Positions 1-6,026 of a DNA stretch of 6,802 nt are shown piece by piece. Numbering within the stretch: position 1 is the first letter of the stretch; every line of letters begins with the position of its first letter. The notes below the pieces were generated by a model. That model saw only the letters and a list, made by a program, of their open reading frames with translations. It searched no databases and had not been told where the DNA came from. The DNA comes from Pseudomonadota bacterium (GTDB taxonomy: Bacteria; Pseudomonadota; Gammaproteobacteria; Steroidobacterales; Steroidobacteraceae). The position numbers and the translations under genes are program-made. The stretch covers positions 1 to 6,802 of the forward strand of contig JAKAFQ010000236.1 of NCBI GenBank assembly GCA_021817875.1. The letters are read 5' to 3'.

Positions 1-1212
1 GACGAGCACCACGCCGCGCTCGATCAAGCCGCGGATCTGCGCCTCGGAATACCCGAGAGTCTGCAGGACGGTCTCGGTGTGCTCACCGAGAAGGGGCGCG
101 AGATCGGTCCGGCCCGGCCCATCCTGGTCACATACGAAGCCGGCGTTGACGAAGGCCGCGGGCCTTGCCGCCCCACCGGCCGCCGCGCTCGTCGGCACGA
201 TCAGCCCGCGTGAATCTGCCCTGGCAGCCTCACAGACCTCCCCGATGTTGCGGATCAGCCCGCAGGGAACTCCGACCGCGCACAGCTCGCGCTCCCACTC
301 GGCCCCCGGACGGCTGAGGAGAGTCTCGGAGAGAATACGCCGCAGGATCGGCGCGTTCTGCGTCGCGGCACGGGAAACCGGATCCCGGAACCGCTCATCG
401 TCGGTGAGCTCCGCGCGCCCGAGAACCCGGCACAGCAGCGCGAAATGATTGTTCTGTACGACGCCGAGCGCGAGGCGGCTGCCGTCGCGGGTCGCAAAGG
501 TCGCCGAGGTCGGCGAGCCGCTATAGCCCACATCGCCGGTGCGGGGCAGCATCCGGCCCGCAACGAGATACGGCGTCGCAAGCGACGTCAGGAGCACGAC
601 GGAGGCATCCAGCATCGCCACGTCGATGTACTGACCCTGCCCGAACCGCTCCCGCCGCAGCAGTGCCGCCAGGACCGCCAGCGCCGCCAGAGTGCCCGTG
701 TACGTGTCGACCACGGGCCATCCCGCCCGGGATGGGGGGGCGCCCGGCTCGCCGTTGGCGGCCATGATGCCGCCCGTGGCCTGCACGATGTTGTCGATCG
801 CCGGGAGATCCCGCCGGTCCCCGCTCTGCCCATAACCGGAGACTGCGCAATAGACGAGCCGCGGCTGAATCGTCTTGCACGCCTCGTAGCCGATCCCCAG
901 CCGGTCCATCACCCCCGGCCGGAAGTTCTCCAGCACGACATCGGACTGTCCGATGAGACGACGGGCGATCTCGAGACCCTCGGCGCTTTTCAGATCCACG
1001 GCAAGAGAGTGTTTGCCGACGTTCGCCGCGATGAAAGCCGGTGCGAGGCCGTCGTACTCGCGAAACGGTCCATAGTCGCGCATGGCGTCGCCACGCAACG
1101 GCTCAAGCTTCACCACCTCCGCTCCCAGCATCCGCAGAAAATGGGAGCAGAACGGACCGGCCATGACGTGACTGAAGTCCGCGATGCGGAAACCTGCTAG
1201 CGGCTGGGACAT
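1..1212 (-). CDS. CaiB/BaiF family III CoA-transferase (3' end off the left edge)
   Basis: Family III enzymes move CoA from an acyl-CoA donor to a carboxylic acid in the cytoplasm, through an aspartyl-CoA thioester. Reading the minus strand from the ATG at 1212, the frame stays open for 404 codons to base 1. The protein starts MSQPLAGFRIADFSHVMAGP, the classic family N-terminus. It continues with LGAEVVKLE (29-37), VLENFRPGVMDRLG (93-106), SGYGQSGD (125-132), RFGQGQYIDVAM (189-200) and, near the end, PLLGEHTETVLQTLGYS (373-389). Asp169 in VVDTYTG lies 22 residues before the GQGQ motif, the same spacing and number as catalytic Asp169 of formyl-CoA transferase (Frc) as I recall it. Family length is about 400-430 residues, so only a few C-terminal residues and the stop are missing. 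A weak GGTGA lies about 12 bases upstream of the ATG, but the N-terminal motif fixes the start. It is divergent from the plus-strand operon and may share its control region. Substrates are unknown; a racemase of the same fold is a less likely alternative. Confidence 0.95.
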   Translation of the reverse strand, partial: MSQPLAGFRIADFSHVMAGPFCSHFLRMLGAEVVKLEPLRGDAMRDYGPFREYDGLAPAFIAANVGKHSLAVDLKSAEGLEIARRLIGQSDVVLENFRPGVMDRLGIGYEACKTIQPRLVYCAVSGYGQSGDRRDLPAIDNIVQATGGIMAANGEPGAPPSRAGWPVVDTYTGTLAALAVLAALLRRERFGQGQYIDVAMLDASVVLLTSLATPYLVAGRMLPRTGDVGYSGSPTSATFATRDGSRLALGVVQNNHFALLCRVLGRAELTDDERFRDPVSRAATQNAPILRRILSETLLSRPGAEWERELCAVGVPCGLIRNIGEVCEAARADSRGLIVPTSAAAGGAARPAAFVNAGFVCDQDGPGRTDLAPLLGEHTETVLQTLGYSEAQIRGLIERGVVLV

Positions 1213-1508
1213 GGGTGCGCGATTTCACCGTTTGGGGCTGAATCCGTCACTCGAATGGGCTCCTTCGGCACATTGATACCGGGCTGTGCTCTCTGCACGT
1301 CGTCCATTGTTCAGCCGCGACGGCTTCCAATAAATCGATGATAGTGTAAACTATTTTTGCGCCTCATCCACGAGGATGGCGGACTTCAAGCGAAAAACAG
1401 GGGTCGCATGCGTCACGATCGCTTTTCCAGGAGACCCGCGCGCTTCCTTCAGCCCCGCACGCCGACCCTCACCGCGGGTGCGACGCGCACGGCCGCCCGG
1501 CCCACGGC
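1213..1508. other. Divergent intergenic region between the CoA-transferase and the CapA-led operon
   Basis: This 296-base gap separates two divergent transcription units, so it must hold the promoters of both unless the right-hand unit starts elsewhere. Most of it is GC-rich, with an AT-rich patch at about 1329-1358 containing a palindrome. I see no convincing sigma-70 -35/-10 pair on either strand, no terminator hairpin with a T-run, and no tRNA. An open frame begins at ATG 1376 but looks non-coding. The CapA frame is open upstream as far as 1350 but contains no ATG, GTG or TTG start before 1509. Confidence 0.6.
1341..1354. promoter_or_regulatory. Near-perfect 14-base palindrome, candidate operator
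   Basis: The bases ATAGTGTAAACTAT form arms ATAGT and ACTAT around GTAA. Across all 14 bases only one symmetric pair (G/A) breaks the symmetry. It sits in the only AT-rich part of the divergent gap, 129 bases from the CoA-transferase start and 155 bases before the CapA-like start. This fits a dimeric repressor or activator (TetR, GntR or IclR type) controlling both units. It resembles the FadR-type TNGT-N3-ACNA pattern but has four central bases instead of three. No regulator gene is visible in the window, so the binding protein is unknown and the call is weak. Confidence 0.3.
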
Positions 1509-2615
1509 ATGAGCCCGCTCGACCTATTGATGGCGGGCGATGTGATTCTGGACGCACCCGATCCCGATCACTGGCTGAGCGGCCTGCGCGCGGTGACCGA
1601 CACGGCGGACCTCACCATCGGTCATCTCGAAGTCCCGCACACCCACGGAGGTGAGGAAAGCTCCGACGATGTGCCGGCACCCGCGGCCGATCCGGCGCAC
1701 CTCGGTGCGCTGCAGCGGGCCCGATTCGCGGCAGTGACTCTTGCCGGAAACCACATCGCCGACCGCGGGGCGATCGGCATCACGGACACCATCGCGGCGC
1801 TCGAGCGGCTCGGCATCGCTCACTGCGGCGCGGGCGCATCGCTCGCCGAGGCGCGTCGCCCGGCGATGCTCCTGCGCAGGGGATTGCGCATCGGGCTGCT
1901 CAGCTACAACTGCGTCGGCCCGGAGAGCGGCTGGGCCGGGCATGACCGCGCGGGCTGTGCATTCGTGCGCGTCGAGCCGGGGGATCACGGCCGGATCGTC
2001 CCGGCCGCGCAGTTGACGCACGTCGACGCAGAATCGCTGGCCGAGATGCGCCACGATATCGAACGTGCCCGGACCGACTCGGATCTGCTGATCGTCGCCC
2101 TGCACAAAGGCATCCTGCACCGACCCGCCGTGCTCGCCCCATACGAGCGGACCGTGGCGCACGCCGCCGTCGAGGCCGGCGCGGACGTGGTGATCGGTCA
2201 TCACGCGCACATCGTCCGCGGCATCGAGTTCTACCATGGCCGCCCGATATTTCACGGTCTTGGGAATGGCTGTGTGGTGACTCGGGCGCTGGGTCCCGAT
2301 GAGGCGCACCCGAAACGGGCGGCGTGGGTGCTCAGACGCAAGCAGTTGTTCGGCTTCGAGCCCGATCCAGCGTATTCCCTCGCACCGTTCCACCCCGAGG
2401 CCATCCACGCCATGATCGCGCGAATCCGATTCGATCATGGGGTGCTCGAGGCCGGCTTCGTGCCGCTGCACGTCGAGCCGCCGGGACGCCCGGTCATCCC
2501 GACGCCCGAGCAGGCGAAGCGCATCGCCCGCTACATCGCCGACATCACCACCCGGGCCGGGCTGCCGCCCCTCGCTCTGCAGCAAAGCGCCGATATGTTT
2601 CGGGTGTTCGCATGA
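1509..2615 (+). CDS. CapA-like metallophosphatase-fold protein, apparently cytoplasmic
   Basis: The 368-residue protein belongs to the CapA/PgsA family (calcineurin-like metallophosphatase fold), known from poly-gamma-glutamate capsule export but also found in many non-capsule contexts. Motifs in order are LLMAGDV (6-12, metal-ligand Asp11), ADLTIGHLE (33-41; most relatives have NLE, here His39), LAGNH (78-82), VALHKG (197-202, where HWG is commoner) and GADVVIGHHAHIVRGIEFYHGRPIFHGLGN (224-253), which contains the GHHAH signature. The first motif begins at residue 6, and I see no signal peptide or membrane helix, unlike exported CapA/PgsA. ATG 1509 is the first start codon in this frame after the stop at 1347, although no good ribosome binding site precedes it. 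It leads a run of overlapping genes for CoA-thioester chemistry, so a hydrolase or accessory role in that pathway is more likely than capsule synthesis. The substrate is unknown. Confidence 0.88.
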   Translation: MSPLDLLMAGDVILDAPDPDHWLSGLRAVTDTADLTIGHLEVPHTHGGEESSDDVPAPAADPAHLGALQRARFAAVTLAGNHIADRGAIGITDTIAALERLGIAHCGAGASLAEARRPAMLLRRGLRIGLLSYNCVGPESGWAGHDRAGCAFVRVEPGDHGRIVPAAQLTHVDAESLAEMRHDIERARTDSDLLIVALHKGILHRPAVLAPYERTVAHAAVEAGADVVIGHHAHIVRGIEFYHGRPIFHGLGNGCVVTRALGPDEAHPKRAAWVLRRKQLFGFEPDPAYSLAPFHPEAIHAMIARIRFDHGVLEAGFVPLHVEPPGRPVIPTPEQAKRIARYIADITTRAGLPPLALQQSADMFRVFA

Positions 2616-2767
2616 ATGCCCCGGCTGCGGGCACCGCCGGGAACATGATTTCGCTCGGCGAGCGACGCGGGATTGCGCCGCCATTCATCGCAGTCGACCC
2701 GATGCGTGCGACGCTGCCGGTACTCGCGCCGGTCGTGGTGATTCTCACGCGGATGTCAGGTCGATGA
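2612..2767 (+). CDS. Possible 51-residue small protein between overlapping genes
   Basis: I do not recognise this product. The ATG at 2612 overlaps the CapA-like stop (ATGA, 2612-2615), and its own stop overlaps the next start (ATGA, 2764-2767). It fills the space between two well-supported genes exactly, with the same 4-base overlap used at every other junction of the operon. About 75% of its third codon positions are G or C, clearly higher than in the competing frame of the next gene over the same stretch. The protein begins MNAPAAGTAG and has a short apolar run TLPVLAPVVVILT (34-46), too short and too close to the C-terminus for a confident membrane helix. It has no cysteines or known motif. 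It might be a small accessory subunit, or only a coupling leader that keeps ribosomes moving into the next gene. Confidence 0.45.
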   Translation: MNAPAAGTAGNMISLGERRGIAPPFIAVDPMRATLPVLAPVVVILTRMSGR

Positions 2768-3861
2768 GCACGCTCATGCAGCTGTTGCAGGACACCGCGG
2801 CGGATCCGTTGCGTCACGCACGCTTGCACGCCGGGCGCGACGGAGTCGTCATCGGTCTGGTCGGTCATGACGCGCCCGTGGAGCTCGTGCTGGCCGCCGG
2901 CGCACTGCCGGTGCAGCTACCGGCGTTTGCAGACCGGCCCACGCCGGAGGCGGATCGGTACCTCGAGCCGAGTTTCATGCCCATGGTGCGTTCGATCGTG
3001 GATGAATGGCTGTGCGGCCGCTTCGACTTCATGCGAGCCGTCATCTTTTCGCGTTCTGACGACAGCGCCCAGCGCTGCTATTACTATCTTTGTGAGCTGC
3101 GGCGTTGCGGACTGGCACGCGGACCGACGCCGCTGATGTTCGATGTGGCCAAAATTCCGCGAGCAACCAGCCGGACACACACGCAGGCTTCCCTGCGCGC
3201 CCTGGCGGAAACGCTGTCGAGCGATCCGGCGAAGCTGCCGTGGGCCATCGCGACACGCAATCGCCGCCGGACCCTGCTCGCACACCTTCAATTGGTGCGC
3301 CGCTCCGCGCGCCCACCGGTCGGATCGGACTGTGAGCGACTGCTGCGTCTCGCCGACGCCGCGCCCGCCGACCGGCTCGATCGCGAACTCGCCGCCTGGC
3401 TGGCGGGCGATTTCCCCCCGCACCAGGGGCCGCGCATGGTGCTTGCCGGCAGCGTGCCACCCGACGGACGTCTGCACGAGGCCGTTGAGCGCGCCGGTGG
3501 CTGCGTCGTCGCCGAGGTCGACGACCGCGGACTCGAAGGAGATGGACCGATGAGCGACCCTGGCCCGGACCCGATAGCCGTCCTTGCGCGCCATTATCAT
3601 GAACTCGATTGCGGTGCCCGCAGCTTCGCCGACCGGGCGGCGCTCCTCGCCCGGCGAGCCGCCGAAGCGCATGCCGACGGTGCGCTCATATGGCTGATCG
3701 AAGAGGACGAAGCCTCCGCCTGGCAGCTGCCGGCGATGACCGCTGCGCTCGCCGCAGCACGCGTCCCGCTTCTGACCATGACACGCCGGCGCTGGGATGC
3801 GCGAGACGGGACCCTCGAGGAGATCGAAGCCTTCACCCGCGGGCTGCAGGTCGCAAGATGA
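2764..3861 (+). CDS. 2-hydroxyacyl-CoA dehydratase / benzoyl-CoA reductase-like subunit lacking cluster cysteines
   Basis: The 365-residue protein matches the HgdB/HadC/FldC/BcrB superfamily in length and layout. Near the N-terminus is APVELVLAAGALPVQLP (37-53), the family's P-E-L-A-A-G-P signature. ADRYLEPSFMPMVRS (63-77), VIFSRSDDSAQR (93-104) and MFDVAKIPR (125-133) follow. The second Rossmann-like part has LAGSVPPD (227-234), GGCVVAEVDDR (245-255), a Cys at 283 in the usual loop, and DGALIWLIEEDEASAWQLP (305-323). Active relatives hold a [4Fe-4S] cluster on three cysteines. Aligned by eye, these positions are Met72, Ser98 or Asp99, and the stretch 311-315, so all three appear lost. Cysteines at 84, 105, 110 and 115 lie elsewhere. 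ATG 2764 is chosen because it overlaps the previous stop, follows CAGGT, and puts the signature at the usual distance; the open frame runs back to 2437 but overlaps the CapA-like gene. It probably pairs with the subunit starting at 6023 as a structural or CoA-binding partner. Confidence 0.8.
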   Translation: MSTLMQLLQDTAADPLRHARLHAGRDGVVIGLVGHDAPVELVLAAGALPVQLPAFADRPTPEADRYLEPSFMPMVRSIVDEWLCGRFDFMRAVIFSRSDDSAQRCYYYLCELRRCGLARGPTPLMFDVAKIPRATSRTHTQASLRALAETLSSDPAKLPWAIATRNRRRTLLAHLQLVRRSARPPVGSDCERLLRLADAAPADRLDRELAAWLAGDFPPHQGPRMVLAGSVPPDGRLHEAVERAGGCVVAEVDDRGLEGDGPMSDPGPDPIAVLARHYHELDCGARSFADRAALLARRAAEAHADGALIWLIEEDEASAWQLPAMTAALAAARVPLLTMTRRRWDARDGTLEEIEAFTRGLQVAR

Positions 3862-6026
3862 ACGTGCTGCAGGGTCACCGCATCATCGAGATCGGCGAGG
3901 GCGCCGCCGGGGCGCTGGCACGATTTCTCGCCTCACTCGGTGCCCGAGTCCAACCGGGTACGCCGGAGCGACTGTCAGCCGATCTCGACGGTGCCTCATT
4001 CCTCATCGACCGCTGGAGCACGCGGCAGTGGTCCGAGGCGTGCTGCGCGCAGGCCGATCTGCTCGCCCGCCACCCGCAGCTGATCCATGTCTCCATCACG
4101 CCGTTCGGGCGTGACGCAGCGCGCGCGGCCTGGACCGGCAATGAGCTGATCGTTTCGGCACTCGGCGGCGCCCTGGGCCTCACCGGCGATGCGGATCGTG
4201 CACCGGTCAAGGAGGCACTCGATGCCTGCCTGTTCCACACCGACATGGTGGCCGCCGCCGCCATGCTGGCCGCCGACTACGAGCGCGGGCGCAGCGGCCA
4301 GGGCCAGCAGATCGACATCAGCGCACAGGAGGTCACCTTCAGTCGGGGGGTCAACTCCATATTGGTGTGGCAGTTCGATCGGCGCAAGCTGCGGCGCACC
4401 GGTGGGGCGCTCGGCTACGGGCGGGCGACCGTACGCTGCATCTGGCGGCTGAAGGACGGCTGGTGCTTCCATACGCTGATGACGGGCCGGCTCGGTGCTC
4501 CGGCGAACCAGGCACTGAGTGACTGGATGGACGAGCGCGGCGTCGACAATCCCCTTCACGGCACCGACTGGATCCGCTACGACCGCTCGGCGCTGCAGCC
4601 CGACCGACGCGCTTGCTGGGAAGCGGCCATGGGCGCCTTCTTCCTGACGTGCACCAAGGCGGACATCGCAATCGAGGGACGTCGGCGCGGCATCAACGCG
4701 ACGGTGGTGTGCGAGCCGCGGGACGCGCTCGCGGACCCCCATCTGCGAGTGCGCGGGTTCTGGTCGGAGCGTGACAGCGTGCGCGTTCCGGGGTATTTTT
4801 TTCAGGCACACGAAAGCAAGCCGGTGGGCCCGACCGCCGAACGGCACCTCGCGCGACCCGGTCCGCTCGCGGGCGTGCGGCTGCTCGATTTCTCCTGGGC
4901 GCTGGTCGGCTCGATCACCACCAAGATCCTCGGCGATCTCGGCGCGGATGTGATCAAGGTGGAAAGCGCCACGCGGCCCTGCCTGTCTCGTGTCGACCGC
5001 CAGGTGAGCGCATCGAGTTCCAACAGCCTCGATGACAAACCGTGGTTCGCGCACCTGAATACCTCCAAGCGCAGCCTGGCCCTCGACCTCAAGATACCCG
5101 AAAGCCGCGAGGTGATCGAACCGCTGGTGCGCTGGGCTGACGTCGTGGTCGAAAACTTCTCTCCCGGCACGATGAGCAAGCTCGGCCTCGGATACCAGGA
5201 ACTCGCGAAGCTGCAACCGGGCATCGTCATGGTCTCGGGCAGCGTCTACGGGCAGGACGGCCCCCTCGCCCGTGAATGGGGCGTCGATGGCACGGGCGCC
5301 GCGCTCTCCGGGCGCACTTTTCTCACCGGCTGGCCGGACCGGGACCCGGTGATTCCGAGCGCCCTGCCCTACGGAGATGTGGTCGTGCCCTATGTGATGG
5401 CCGCCGCCGTGGCGGCGGCGCTGCAGCACAGACGCCAGAGCGGGCGCGGAGCTCACCTCGACGTCGCGATGTACGAAGTCTGCCTGCAGCAGACCTACGA
5501 GGCGTTGATGCAGACACAGTCCGGTCCGGCGCCGGCGCGGGCCGGCAATGCCGACCCGCGGCGCTTTCATCAGGCGGTATATCCGGGGAGCGGCGAGGAT
5601 CGGTGGATTGCGATCAGCTGCCCCGGACGCGCCGAATGGTCGCGATTGTGTGCGCTGGCGGGCCTCACCGAGGGCGAGCCCCAGCGGCTCGACGCAGCGC
5701 TCGCCGCCTGGACCGCCGGTCAGGACGCTCGGCGCCTCGCCGCGGCGCTGCAGCTTCAGGGCATCGAGGCCGCGCCCGTGCAGGATATCGAGGATCTCAT
5801 GGAAGGCGATCCGACACTCGGCGCCCGGATGCCGCTGGTCACGCTTGACCATCCGCTTCTCGGACCTTTCGGCCACCTGCGCACCCCGATGCACTTCTCG
5901 CGCACCGCACCGATGCCGTTCCGCGCACCACGCCTGGGCGAGCACTCGCGCGAAATCGCCATCGACATTGCAGGGCTTGGGCCACAGCGGTTCGCGGAAC
6001 TCGATGCCAAAGGAGTCTTCCGGTGA
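3858..6026 (+). CDS. Tandem CaiB/BaiF CoA-transferase fusion, N-terminal half apparently inactive
   Basis: The 722-residue protein holds two family III CoA-transferase domains. The N-terminal half (about 1-330) starts MNVLQGHRIIEIGEGAAGAL and keeps GNELIVSALGGALGLTGD (94-111) and GRSGQGQQIDIS (144-155). It is short in the first 100 residues and has no VENF.PG segment. The C-terminal half (about 336-722) is complete: GVRLLDFSWALVGSITTKILG (339-359), LGADVIKVES (361-370), VVVENFSPGTMSKLGLG (429-445), SGSVYGQDGPLAREW (460-474), GRGAHLDVAMYE (529-540) and PRLGEHSREI (691-700). Asp507 in PYGDVVV lies 22 residues before GRG, the catalytic Asp position. The equivalent position in the first half is Leu125; the nearest acidic residues are Asp122 and Asp129. 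Family III enzymes are interlocked dimers, so the fusion could form an internal pseudo-dimer with one active site. ATG 3858 overlaps the preceding stop (ATGA) and follows AGGT at a spacing of 6. Single-domain proteins are the common form. Donor and acceptor are unknown. Confidence 0.93.
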   Translation: MNVLQGHRIIEIGEGAAGALARFLASLGARVQPGTPERLSADLDGASFLIDRWSTRQWSEACCAQADLLARHPQLIHVSITPFGRDAARAAWTGNELIVSALGGALGLTGDADRAPVKEALDACLFHTDMVAAAAMLAADYERGRSGQGQQIDISAQEVTFSRGVNSILVWQFDRRKLRRTGGALGYGRATVRCIWRLKDGWCFHTLMTGRLGAPANQALSDWMDERGVDNPLHGTDWIRYDRSALQPDRRACWEAAMGAFFLTCTKADIAIEGRRRGINATVVCEPRDALADPHLRVRGFWSERDSVRVPGYFFQAHESKPVGPTAERHLARPGPLAGVRLLDFSWALVGSITTKILGDLGADVIKVESATRPCLSRVDRQVSASSSNSLDDKPWFAHLNTSKRSLALDLKIPESREVIEPLVRWADVVVENFSPGTMSKLGLGYQELAKLQPGIVMVSGSVYGQDGPLAREWGVDGTGAALSGRTFLTGWPDRDPVIPSALPYGDVVVPYVMAAAVAAALQHRRQSGRGAHLDVAMYEVCLQQTYEALMQTQSGPAPARAGNADPRRFHQAVYPGSGEDRWIAISCPGRAEWSRLCALAGLTEGEPQRLDAALAAWTAGQDARRLAAALQLQGIEAAPVQDIEDLMEGDPTLGARMPLVTLDHPLLGPFGHLRTPMHFSRTAPMPFRAPRLGEHSREIAIDIAGLGPQRFAELDAKGVFR
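6009..6015 (+). promoter_or_regulatory. Strong ribosome binding site fixing a GTG start
   Basis: AAAGGAG lies inside the 3' end of the tandem CoA-transferase gene, 7 bases before the GTG at 6023. It is the best Shine-Dalgarno match in the operon. It supports the GTG start over the first in-frame ATG at 6182, which would cut off the first 53 residues, including the conserved PFVVAQADTPHEIFHAMD region. Confidence 0.8.

Noticed and set aside
734..740. Run of seven G that might mark a frameshift in the first CoA-transferase
   Set aside because: The minus-strand frame is continuous and in register with CaiB motifs on both sides, including Asp169 a few codons downstream.
445..1200. 251-codon plus-strand open frame opposite the first CoA-transferase
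   Set aside because: The minus strand carries a continuous CaiB protein with catalytic Asp169 in place; the plus-strand frame has no motif and is antisense.
1365..1378. Small hairpin CATCC-ACGA-GGATG in the divergent gap
   Set aside because: A five-base stem with no T-run is expected by chance in a GC-rich gap, and it does not lie at a gene end.
1376..1654. 92-codon plus-strand frame starting in the divergent gap, preceded by a CACGAGG stretch
   Set aside because: It runs 146 bases into the CapA-like gene in another frame, its C-terminal part is an Arg/Pro/Ser-rich GC artefact, and it shows no motif. A very short leader peptide cannot be excluded.
1524..2684. 386-codon minus-strand open frame opposite the CapA-like gene
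   Set aside because: The plus strand shows all CapA motifs in order; the reverse frame has none.
2437..2763. Upstream extension of the cysteine-poor dehydratase-like gene, including a zinc-ribbon-like stretch CSHECPGCGHRREH
   Set aside because: This frame overlaps the well-supported CapA-like gene and has poor third-position GC. ATG 2764 places the family signature at its normal distance, so the ribbon-like cysteines are probably chance.
5400..5419. GCCGCCGCC-GT-GGCGGCGGC inverted repeat as a terminator or hairpin
   Set aside because: It encodes the Ala-rich helix after the catalytic Asp of the second CaiB domain, has a two-base loop and no T-run, and lies in mid-gene.
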